A DNA stretch of 64,000 bases. Source: Reticulitermes speratus (taxonomy: Eukaryota; Arthropoda; Insecta; Blattodea; Rhinotermitidae). Location of the stretch: assembly GCA_021186555.1 (NCBI GenBank), contig JAJKFL010000039.1, positions 22,706,733-22,770,732 on the forward strand, read 5' to 3'. The position numbers and the translations under genes were made by a program. How positions within the stretch are numbered: position 1 is the first letter of the stretch; each line of letters begins with the position of its first letter. The notes below the pieces were generated by a model. It was not told the DNA's origin. It saw only the letters and a list, made by a program, of their open reading frames with translations, and searched no databases. Of this stretch, positions 39,001-51,800 are shown piece by piece.

Positions 39001-42000
39001 CAATGCAGTTTGACAGAAATTTTGTTTCAGAGGAAACTACTGCCTCTACCTTTAAAGCAGAATGCTAAAAATGGAAGCAGCAGGTTCCTCCAAAACACTG
39101 GTGATTTCTATCAAGCTACACGGCATTACATAACAGGAGACAGTATTTTTCATTCACCACTACAAGAATTTCTTATCTTACACTCTAAGTGTCATGTGCA
39201 AGAGAATGAGAAAGTTAATATCCACAACATTTTAAAATGCAGAACTATCACTTATTCCCTGAAAAACATTACTGAAATATTGTGGCATTTCTCATTACAC
39301 CAGAACTGCTAGAAATGTCATGACAGCTACTTTCCTGGCATATTACATTATTGTTACAGGTGTCACAGCTGGATGCAACATGGATGGCCAGGGTTCAATT
39401 TCTGGTAGAGGCACAAATTTTTACTTTGTTACTATGCTGAATATCCAGATCAGCTCTGGGTCCCACCCAGAATTCCATTTATTGGGTACACAGATCTGAG
39501 TTATTGGGGTCAAGTGGCTGGAGCATTACTCTAATCAAGTGTTTCCCAACCTTTTCTCCAAGAAGGAACTCCTAAAATAATTCTTCATATCCTGAGGAAC
39601 CCCCACCTATGAAAACATTCACGGGACAGAATAAGTTGATAGCAGGGAGCACATTCAATTACTGCTAAACCAATGTCAAAAAAATGTATTTGTAAAGAGG
39701 TGCTATAGGCCTACATATAAGTCAACTCTCATTGCAAATGAAGGTTACATAAACATCAAAATAAAGTTCACATCCAAAGTCAGTACAAGGTTCCATTTGA
39801 CTACAGTTCAGTCAGCTGCTGTACTTGCAGACTGAGTAAATTTTGTGAGTTTCTGAGAACTCAACAAAAGGGTTCCTACCTCAGTCACACATTTCTGGTG
39901 ACAAAGAAGGGAAGTATGGTCAAAGTTGTCTGTCAGTAATTCCAAATGAATAATAAATAATGGGATAACTTCCTTCAGGTGCGCACCCAGAATTTTTCAT
40001 TGTGTGTGTGTGTGTGTGTGGGGGGGGGGGGGGGCTGACCCAGGCTGTATATAACTTATGTCTGATTTTAAAAATTATGTTATAAAAATCATGTCAAAAG
40101 TATAACTGAAACATAATACTGTTTGCAACTGCATTTATATACATACAAATATAACTACACGTTCCATGACTCAATCACAGTGTCCAATCTTGTTTTTTTT
40201 TTAATTTTATTAATTTTTTTTTTTTTTAAATTCTAATGTACTAATCGTCAGCCGATTTCAGTGGCTGATTTCGGCTGAAGGGTAAATCACAAAACTTTTG
40301 ATATCATCGTGTCTACAAAATCTGTGGTTTTTAAATTTCGGTTTAGAGGGGTTTGGGGGGACTACAGGCCGGCAGCCCCCCCCCCCCCCCCACCTTGGGT
40401 GCGCCCTTGACTTCCTTATAATCTGACTCTGAACCTGATGTACGAGTGGAAACATTTCAATATTTCCACTTGAAAGGCACAGAGCTCGCCTTTCCTTCGC
40501 CACTGGAGAGGCTGCTCTTTAACAACACACAATGAACACACACACAATACCTCTAAATATAACCTTAAACACAAATTGACCGCACTAAAACAAAGAGGCA
40601 GTTGGCAGCGCATGGAAATTGATGCAGTACTGCCAATTGCTGGACAAAAATTCCAGCTATATTCCTAGACATATTTGGAATTTTTCGCAATATTTCAAAA
40701 TTCTATTTATTCATTCCACGGTTTCTCGCTGAATGCCTAACGATGTTCTAATTCGATGGAACATGAGTTGGGAAAAACTGCTTGAACCACTCATCTCGTC
40801 CTATGGCAAAAATTAAAGAGTATATGGAACTTCATCTCCACTTGATGTTAAGTGTACTGGTACAATGACAACGTAATCTAAGCAGTTTCCAGGAATAATA
40901 TTACCTCTGTATGGTCCCTTCAATACCCTGCTCCTCCAAGGCATCAACTTGATCATAATATGTGTCCTGGTCTGGAATTCCATTCAATGTTTTGTTTACC
41001 AGCATCATAGCATAGATTAGAAGCTCTGTATCTGCAGCATCATAATCTTTGAGAAGCTTCACAATGTTGTTCCAGGGAAGCAAACCTATACAATGATAAA
41101 ACTATGTCTCTCATAGTGCTCACTTGATTTCTTTTCTTTCTGCAGTCACTGCATAGTTAAACATAAAACACTCATGATAGAAATGTGGCAAATAATTTAT
41201 CGAAAGGTAATACCATAACAGCTGGTTTCTCAGGCACTGATAATCCAGATAGTTCTATTAACCAGACATTTACAGGGCCCATTACATTTCACTATTCCAT
41301 CTAATGGCAATGCCCAGCACCTATTCTAAGAGTTCAAAAGGTAAAAGCTGTTCAAAATAGACCATTTACAGAATAAATTTACATAAGCAAACACTTAAGA
41401 AAGTGGCAGCAAAATGTGTGCCCTGGTGTCTTGTTGGTTTTATACATAACACATTATAGATTATTAATCTAAATTCTGCATCATTACACCAAATCACTCA
41501 CACAAATGACACAATTCTTTTGCTTATTTTGCTCATTCGTGTCCACCAAGACCAAGTCCACTAGTGCAGTGTCAGTAGTGACACAAGTCACTGCACGACA
41601 CTACACCTGAACTTTGCGAAACACAAGTCAGAAATGAGAAAGCTACTTTTCAACCAACATCATGACAATTAAAAAATGTATGGTCTCCTGAAGCCAACTT
41701 CTCAGCAGTCAGAACTAGGCTGTCTCACTTCAAGCTACCACAGAACAACAATTCTAGCAGCCAAAAGAAATGAGGCTCAAACACAACAAATGACAAAGAA
41801 CTGTTAAAACAGGTGTTAAATTAAGTGTTAACAACTGACCTGATATTTTTCTGAAGGAAATACAAAACAAAGAAAGGAATGTTAGTAACTGCATGAAAGG
41901 CCACAGAGGGCATCTGACACAACAAGCATAATTTCAATTTCAGTCGACACACAAAACAATTATTTAATGACAGACAAAAAGGTTTTAATGGCTTGCTACT

Positions 42001-42787
42001 TTTAATTATAAACACATATCAAAATATTTTAACTCTGGAAACTTGAAATAGAACTGATAATATTGTAATTCTATATTGTAATGCTTTATGGTCAATGTCC
42101 TTCTTTACAAACCCTCGGAAATGACCCTAAAAATAGTTGAAACATGTCAGTTAATTCTATGTAAATTACTATAAAAGACTTGGACAGCAAACTATCATAC
42201 ATAGTTGCATTAAACTGATATTCAGTAACTCTCCACATCCCATAGCAGAAGTTATGCTGCTTACCGTGTGCTTTGTCAACTGCATGGACTGCCTTTATAA
42301 GGAGGAGGCAGTTGGTTTCCACATACTCTATGAACACTAAAAGAAGTTTGAGTGCTGTCTTCACAACAAGGCGGAACTTGCTGGCAATCAAGGCATACAG
42401 CCACTGCACTGTCTCATTATGTTCCATTACACCGTTCATACCATCCACATACAGCATCACCTGTCCCAGTGCTGCAAATAAAAGTGTTACTATGCCTTAC
42501 TATGGAGGGGCCACGTGGTAGATAGGTACTTATGGGTGGTGCAGGTACAACACCAAATCATGAAAAGACAAAAATGTAGAGAATTTCAAGCTATATGGTA
42601 ATGTAGAGCACAGGTGTTTAACTTTCCTCCTTCTCCCCGTAAACACACACGCACCCCTCACATGTATCTTTTTATTTTCCAGATGAAAACCTGATGTACC
42701 CATACGAAATTGTCAGACGTATCTTTAAGAACTTCAATGTTGTAAGGGCGTTCGCAAAATTGCGACAAGCGACTATTAGCTTTGTCA

Positions 42788-42819
<32 letters not shown>

Positions 42820-45800
42820 AGCATGGAACAACTCGGTTCCCACCGGACGGATTTTCATGAAGTTTGATATTTGAGTATTTTTCGAAAATATCTCGAGAAT
42901 CAAGTTCCATTAAAATCTGACAAAATAACGGGTACTTTACATGAAGACCTATATACATGTAGGATAGCATCTCGCTGAATTCTTCTTAGAATTAAAAATT
43001 ATTCAGACAATAGTTGTACAGAAAATCAAAACACACATTTTACGTTCAATAACTTTTTCCCCGAAAATCGTGCCATTTATGAGATAATGTGGAATAATAT
43101 GGTAGCGCTAAACAGGCCACAGGTGACAATACAATACGGCGCATGCGCTTTGCATGCTGTATAACAAAGGCTACAGACACATACACTCATAATATTTAAT
43201 ACTTATTGCTTTCCCACGGCAACACTGGTTAAGCGAACGCGCCTCTATGTTACGGTATACGTACACTGCCTATCTTGTTTTTACTTTTACCGAAAAAAAC
43301 CAACAACATTGGCCTACCAACAGTATGCTCTAGAAATACTTAAAGACAGTTACAGCATTACTTTACTTGCGTTTATTAAATGACCTTCAGACGCCTTCAC
43401 ACAGCCACTGATTATTAGTTTCTTCCTTCCGTCAGGAACGCCACACACACCCAAAGCAGACAAAAGAGAGAAAGAGAGAGACTCAAGAGTATTCAGAGTA
43501 TTTCTAGAAAGAATTTCCACTCATATCTTAACCGACTTTTTCGTCGATATTTTCCGTATGTTTTCTACATGAAAGTAAAAATGATGAAATTCATTATGTG
43601 ATGAGATGGCTTGACTGAAAGAGAAATCAAGGGATAAGTGGGGTTTAAAAAACCATGAAACCTGATACAAACAGTACAGCGCCATGGACCACTTCACGTT
43701 TGTACTTCCGATTCCCTGCCATAAATCCGGCAGCCGTGCCAGTTTCTGAGATAAAAGCGACATTATCATGGAAGCACAGAATCCTAAAACTGCGTTTAGC
43801 AACAGATGTACGAAAATATTTAACTTCCCTTAAATTCCAAGCTTTTTGGGCGTTGACAGCAGAGCAGTTGTCTCCATTATTCTGGAATGTGACGCTGCAT
43901 CACTGGATAATTGGTGCCCGACGATTCGAGACAACGTGACGGTTTCACCTTCAAAGGCAAAAATTTCCATGAAGAACTCTCACGGACATTTCGTGCCTTG
44001 TAGACGAGACACCAATTACCAAATGACGTAGCCCACATCACAGAAGAATGGAGATCCCTTCTCTTAAATCATTCTTTGTGTAAAATATAAAACAACAACA
44101 TGGCGGCAGCGTGAAATTTATTTATTTATATATACATTTTTTTTTACTTTCGTGACAGTAACTGATGAAACACTGGAGCTAGGCATGTAAAGTTCAGCGT
44201 AAAATACATCATAAACAGAACTACAAGAAATTTAATAGAAGACATCCCCTTGTGTTTATATAATTACTAATAATTATTAAAATACCATCAACACAACTCT
44301 GCTTTCTGTTACATAATAAATGCTGGAAGTGTTGGCGGAATTTTAAAAGTTATTAGTAACAACTACAACTTCAGTATAAAACTCTTCTATACAGCCCACG
44401 TTTCGTATAAAGTGACAGCCCGAACATACGTTTTCCACAATTATACGACAAATTTAACGCAGCCAGAATCTGTGTTACTGCGCAATTGCGAGTATATTAC
44501 ATTTATTAATAATATTAGTGCTACACGTTTCGACTCAAAAAGCCATTTCACGCACAATTTCTTTAAAACAGAACACACAATCTACCACCAGTACCACTAA
44601 TAAAGAACACAATACGGTTGGACCGACAAAACAATACTTCATGCATCGCCGTGCATGAGTGGACTGAACGAAAGTCAGAGAACTTATGATTGAGGAACTA
44701 TTGGAAAGGAATGGTACAGGATACTCACCCCTGAGAATGTAGTTCTGGTAGTTCTGGTCAGCTTCCGAGCCCACTTTGATGAGGCACGCCAGACCATCAT
44801 TCTGAACGAACTCGTGCACCAAATCCTTGTCTTCCTGCGGGCAAACAAATACAGCACTGTCGTCACAGCCTCACGTCTGGCTGACCGCAGGTTCTGCAAG
44901 CTTCAGTGGGCTGCGGTTAGTCCTGTTGAGGACGTTTCACAATCCGCGCCCTCAAAAACTGCGGCCACATAATTTACAAATAGAAACTAATTCTGGCAGC
45001 ATCGCCTTTGATAATGTAAAGTATTAATACAGGTTCGATTAGATTTCGAACAGTAGAGTTGGAAGCAGAGTTGGGAATGGCGATTTCTGCGCCCGGAGAA
45101 AGTTTAGAGAGCTGCTCCGCCCCCCCCCCCCCAAATGTTTAAAACTAAGGAACTACGACTGGAAACGTTACATTTATACTTTTCAACTCAGTAAAAAGTA
45201 AAAATCGCATCTTCCCTCCTTTCGTAGTTCGTAGGCCGTTTCACCCCTGGGATTATGTAAGCTCGATTTTGCGTATAATTTTCCACTAACAACGCATAAA
45301 AAATGCAAGGTTCGTAAATACTTGGTTAGGCTCGAAACATTAACTTCCATTACTTGGACTATTATTTTCAAATAACACTTTCCAGAATCTACGTTATAGG
45401 TTGCTGGCTTTCTTTCCTACTCGGAATCTTGACCAGCGAAGATGGGACCGACACGTACCGAAACGTCGTTAAACAATTACCATACGATGCCGCGTAGTAT
45501 CCCAGAAGAGCGCAGATCTCAAAATAATACATGGTCGAGGCGAAAGTGTGCGTCGCACAAACTGAGGTACACTCCTTAAGCACTACAGAGACAACACATA
45601 ATTGAAACGCAGCGACAAATATACAGCGTGCGAATTTTTATGCAAACACCTGTGTTATGCGCGCGAACTTAGGGTTCCGGTGGGCGCGCAGTGATACTGA
45701 ATATGGTGGTCAGCATATCGCACAAGCGGGCGCGCCTTGCTCTGAAATCAGTCACGTGTTTGGTGGGTACTGGGTCGAATTTCGACATACGTAAAAGTCG

Positions 45801-48800
45801 AGTTACGTGAAGGTCTGCAGAACGGAACCTTTACTTGAGTCGGGGAATGTCTCTGTGACTTATTTTATAACATTTTCTGCCTGTGGACATTTCACCCTCT
45901 CTCTTGTCTGTGCCCAGAACAGCTGCCCCGCTCGCTTCTGCTTTGGAATTTTGATTCTTCTGCAGGTTCCGAAGGATTTTCAGTATTGATAATACTAAAG
46001 CGCCTGTCTCCAGGCTGAAGGTAACCCGCTGAAGCTCCTACCCGATGACTATTTCCCCACGAATGTACTAACAAAGGGAGCTGAACAGAGAAGACATGCG
46101 CGAAACAGAAATAATATTCTCACACATAATACCCTTGCGTGAATGAGTGAATCACATCTCGGGTAGATTATCGACAATCGATCATCAATACTTATCGACT
46201 GGTACTGAGTGTTCATCATTATCGACAGTAATCAATTCGACTCGATCGCTATCAGTTACTACGGATGGTTACGGTGGAGTAGCGCGTGAATATTATGGAG
46301 GCCCGTCATGTTTCGGGCACGTGGCTACGTAACAATCGAGGCCGCCATGCTTAATTAAGAACTAAGACATGAATGCATACAGCGCACTCTCAATCTCGAC
46401 ATTCAGATGGAACGAGAAAAGTTATCTTCATGCTTTGGCCGCTTTATCCGCCGTGTCTATTCAATACGTAGCCGGGTGGACCCCAGAGACAGAGTGATTG
46501 TGGCAAGGGAAAGAAAATTCCTGTCTCTTCCAGCAATTAAGCCCCAGTCACCCAGTCCTCAGCCAGTAATGACAACAATAAATACAAAATTCGAAACCAT
46601 TTAGCAGTATAATGAACAGCGTCAAAGTTGGTAGCAACGTTCATCCTGACTACTCTAATTAAGACTATTGCAATGTAATTTCTTGGATGCGGAAAACGTC
46701 ACTCCTTACTCTCCACTACGCACCATACAGGGCTTCACCACTAAGCTAGCACTTGGCTGGCCTCAGGGTAAAATGTGGTTAACTTTCCCTAATATTATAA
46801 TAGACTGAGAAAAGAGAACCGTCAGGACGGACGGTCTCCTAGGCGAGATTCTTGCCGGGAACCTTCTGAATATATGACCTGCATGCTGTGTGGGAAGTCG
46901 CAAGTTTATTGGCGTGGCAATAACAGTGCATGCAGTAGTATAAAACGCAAAGTTGTCTTTGTTCACGCTGTAATGGCATATGGATCTGTGAAGGCAGACC
47001 TCCACTCATTCTTAATCTCGGCAATAGATTGTGAGTGACCAGACTGACGCCTCGGTCACTTTAACCCCGGCGAATGAGCCCCAGGATCCACTGCATAGGA
47101 GCTGGGTAGGCCACAGAGCCGGTCTGGACAACTTGCCTCTGATGGCAATCGAACGACGATGTCTCTGCTGTCCAGCCCTTTGCCTAGTACTTATACCGAC
47201 TGAGCTGTCCCAGCTACGTATAAATACAGTATTAGTCACGGTCTAAACACGTTTGTTTTTCTTGAAGTTGCAATGCGGAAACTCGGTAGAAGGAAACTTT
47301 AAGAAGGTGACGAGGCAGTAACGTGTTTCATAACACACTAATCCAGTAGTATAGAGGAATGCAAAGAACGCCTCGGTGATAATATCCCATACTAGCGTTT
47401 GATCCAGGGGCCTTGCGTTTACAAGGTGGTATGTGTATAAAACAGCTTGATTCTTTGTACTCGGTATGCGACGTCTGTGCCCTGTATCATCCATGTACAT
47501 GATACACTCTTAGCCCATTGCACTGTAAGCATTGCATTTTATCGTCACAGAATTCTAAGAATTCGCTTCTGGTAGATCTACATAACTCTTCGCAGCCTGA
47601 AGTGTCTTGTATCTAACGAACCCAACAAGCATTCCCATTTTTCCTCTTTTATAACGTTAACAATTAAGACAGAGCCGTACAACCCGCGGCCCTTGGGCGC
47701 ACGCCATGTTACAGTTCTGACACTAATTTTAAGTGGCCATTGGCTACCTACAAACAGAGTGATAGGTGAATAACTGTCATTGACTATGCACTTAAAATTT
47801 CGCGCAGCGCGGTCCCACTGAACGGATTTCCGTAAAATTTGATTTTGGAAGCTTTCACAAAAATCTGTGGATAAAATCCAAATTTCGTTAAAATCGGGCA
47901 AAAATATCAGGCACTTTACATGAAGGACCTCAGTACGTTTTATTGCTGCCGACCATATTACATCGCCATAAAAACACTCTCTTCGAGTGAAATGGTATCG
48001 GTCTCTTACGATAGCCGAGGAGGTATAAACATAACGCGAACGCGCCACAATGTTAGGTTATACTATATTGCCTATTTTGTTGAAATCTTGGACGTTCAAC
48101 CTACGAACAAATCAACCGTTCTGCACCATTCTCGATAGCCTTACCCTGTAATCTGATATTTTCGAACCATCATGTCGGCAGAAGATATTGCCTCCATTTT
48201 CAGAGTAGAATATGATGATAGAGGAACTATGTTCCCCCAGAAGATGGTACGCACCTACCAGAATTACACGGTGTCATAACACAGAAAACCACAATATGAG
48301 CGTACCTTACGCACCCCTCAATTACTCGCTGAAGCGTGCAATAGTGTTCAGCTCCAAGGCGCGGAGAAACAGTCGGCGAAGTCAATACTGCAGCAGATGG
48401 GGCAGAAAACTGAAGTGACAATTGAGAAGGCGGTTGTCACATTGTCGAGAGGATTTCGAAATGCAGTTCTAGCAGGGAAGGTCAGAAGTGCCCTCTTGAA
48501 CGACATGACGCTGGAAGAATTAGACTGGGTGCTAAGGAAAGCAGTTTTCACTTTCAGAGTCGACCCTAACTTTCGTATCGACTTATTTACGGTTAAACAC
48601 AACACGTGGAAAAATTCATACACATGTGCATAATTTATAACAATTACAAGTTGGGTATATTTAGACTACTTATATATGTACGTCTAGGTAGTAGCCAAAT
48701 ATCGGTTTCGAATCCCAGCCATATGAGCTGTCAGCTTCACGGCCCGGCCACTTTACCTCAGGGGGAGGAGCCCCCGGTAAGCATTTAATAGGAGGCTGTG

Positions 48801-51800
48801 TGTGCTCCAGAGCCGGTCTGGACGTTTTGGAGAAGAGAAAAATCTCCTGTCCCTGCTGGGATTGAACTACGATTCGTCAGTTGTGTAGCCCGTAGTCTAG
48901 TCACTATCCTGACTGAGCTATACGGCTCACGAAGAGTTAACACAGACCTAACATCAGGATGTGATGTCCAATTGTGAATGTCAAGTTCCATGCATGCTGT
49001 TATACGAGTCAAGGACACATGCAATCTCGGAACACACAGAAACTCACCTGGAATATCTGCTTCAGCGAGAAGAGGGCCCGCCTCAGCTCTCGGCCCTCCG
49101 AGTTGAGGAGTTTCTCTGCAACACAAACCAAAGCATGTAAGTTACTTACTGCGGACAGTCTGCTGAAAGTTACGTAATGATATAACACCCGAGGCACATG
49201 GTTCGGGCCTGCCTCACCGGATTAAACTGAAAAATATCGCATAAGCCGGAACATAATGCGAGTTCTTTTTCTTCTTTTCAGAAATAGCCGGCAGAATAGT
49301 AAGGGTCGCTTTACACGCGAGCCCTTACGCATATGCCAGTAACGCGTCAGGGACACGTCATTTCCTAGTAAAACAGTGCCAAATAAGGCAGGATATAGCC
49401 CTGTTCTTTCTCACTCAGTAGTCAGTTATATGTATCATTTTTAGTTCTGTATCTCCCTTCCTGAAACTTAGTAATGCTTTTATTACATGTTATATATGTT
49501 CTATGTTCTCTTAAATACCCCAATGGGCTTATAGGTACATGTTTAGGAGCGCAGAGAACAGAATTTCAGTATTCAGGATACACTGCAAACGTAACGGTTA
49601 TCAGTGGCCCACTGCCATCCTCCGAATCTTTCTTCACATTCATTCATTCATTCATTCTGTAGTCTGTCTTACGACAGGTCCGTAGCCTCTTCCAAAGCGA
49701 GTTCTCCACAGGGTGCGATCTAGTGCTTCCTCTTTCAATTTCCAGTATCTTCTCTTTTCCTTAAGGTCATCCAGTAGCTGCTTACGCCTTCTTCCTCGTC
49801 TTCCCGTCATTTCTATCCTTCCTTCTAATTTTCCTTCAATCACGTGTTTTAGAAGGCAGTTTCTATGCAAGATGTGACCAATCCAGTTAGCCTTTCTTTT
49901 TTTATTGTATGTACGATATTCCTCTCCTCCTTGACTCTGTGTAATACTTCTTCATTTCTCACATAGCTGTCTAGTTATGCCATTCTAGCTCCGATCATGT
50001 CAACCGTTTACTTTCCAATTTTCTTGCGAAAGTGTCCACCTTTGTGATAATATTCGAACACAGGACCTCACTGAGCCTGACGTCTCACGAACGCCTAATG
50101 ACAGTTCAGCCTCTACCACGCAAAGTTCGAGTTTTCTGTTTGCTTGAGCGAGGATCAAGACTCGAACTGAGGTTAAGCTGACACGTAACAAGGAAAGGCG
50201 TGTTAACTTCACATAAACACTGTTATTATACACGGTCATTCTCACCGCACACGCAATGAGACAGGACAATGTAATGCAGCTCGAGTTCATCAAGCTTCTT
50301 CCAACAGCAGACACCAACAGGTTAGCGGACGACCCGTCACCACAGGAGTATCAACTTTGACCCCGCTAAACACGACGGTATGAGCCAGTCTTTACCTTCT
50401 GCAGCTTGATCACAGGCACACGTGTAAACAGTCAAGTTAATTAACCTTCCGTAACGGTCCGCAAGAGTGGCCGCTGGCAGCATCCGTAACAGGGACTGTA
50501 AAAGATGCTGGCGAATTATTGACATGCTTCGTTCAAGCTGCAGATTTGTCTAACTTTACTTACTTGTTATTACTTAATGAGTGACTTGGGCCAGGAAAGT
50601 CAAAATCGCAGACAGAGGGATAGATGGACAGATGGATGGATATAGGAACACAGACAGACAGACATATTAGATACATTAGATAGATATACAGATAGACAGA
50701 CACATAGACACACATACAGACAGGTAGATAGACAATCAAATCCAGTCTCTGTCGTGTAATTCATAGTCACTTCCTGACAACTGTTTCCTAAAAGCAACTG
50801 GCTTATAGTTCATTTAAATAACACCACTTTTATCCACTGACAATCCAGCCAGCCCCACTGTTGTTTCTTTAATTTTATGTGTTTTACTGAGTTTGTCCAG
50901 TCACAATTTCATGCAGTGGGTTAGATGAGATGTAAGGCTGAAGACCGGAACTCACGCATCTGACAAGTGCTGGTTGAATTCACACGTCTATTGTACGCTC
51001 CCAGTTTAAACCTTGGATCGACCCACTCTAACAGCCATCTTCGAGTATAAAACTTGATGCACTTAAAGTGAACGTTCTTGCGAGACCATGTGATGAGAAT
51101 CCGTGATAGTTCTGGCCGTATGGTTGTCAATAAACCTAAAGAAAACCAGCTCAGAAATCTCCCAATTTTATCGCAACCAACTTACACAGAGTTCAATGCT
51201 ACGTGAAGCTAACAAAGGAACGGTCGAACTATATTTCTCCATCACCAAAATAAATTATAGCAGTCTGGGTGAATTATATGAATGTGCTGTTTTATTTTAG
51301 CACGACGTGGCCGACCGGTTTGTGCTGCTCAGCATCCATATTCTTTGTGCAAGTTTGTTTGAACTCCGCCATGGAAGGCTGATGGTTAGGCAAGCAACCT
51401 CTGCCCTAGGGCTCATAAGGTTGAGTATGCTATTGTGCCCGTGATGTACTTTATCGGTCACCTGAGTCGGATCTATCTAGAAGATCGCACCAGTTATCAC
51501 AGGGTGTACCCGAAAGCAAATTCCCTTTCAACGAAGCTCTAACAAGTAACAAGTACAGTTCTTTCCGCTCCTGGTACAAACAGTAATTTCGTGTGCCTCT
51601 GTCATCAACCACAAACAAAGCTGTAATATACAATCATTTTTTTTCAATGGCTTGACAGCCCCTTGGGGGCCTAGGCCGCCTCATTTTTCGAGGCTTCACG
51701 ATCACACTTTTTAGACACACCACAGTCGATAGGACTCCTCTGGACGAGGGACCAGCTCGTCGCAGAGACCTCAACCTGACAACACACAACACTCACAACA

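Larger units (their letters stand above)
38314..40904 (-). other. Formin intron with hAT-type element
   Basis: 2.6 kb. It contains the hAT-type element (39976-40409) and a SINE-like fragment (39355-39545). The segment 39060-39130 reads [14 protein letters not shown] on the plus strand; a related opening, MEAAGSS, occurs at 62210, so this is a short dispersed repeat relic. The rest is unremarkable. Confidence 0.7.

Noticed and set aside
47578..48048. 156-codon minus-strand open frame
   Set aside because: It coincides with a dispersed repeat shared with 42.7 kb and shows no domain or splice signals.
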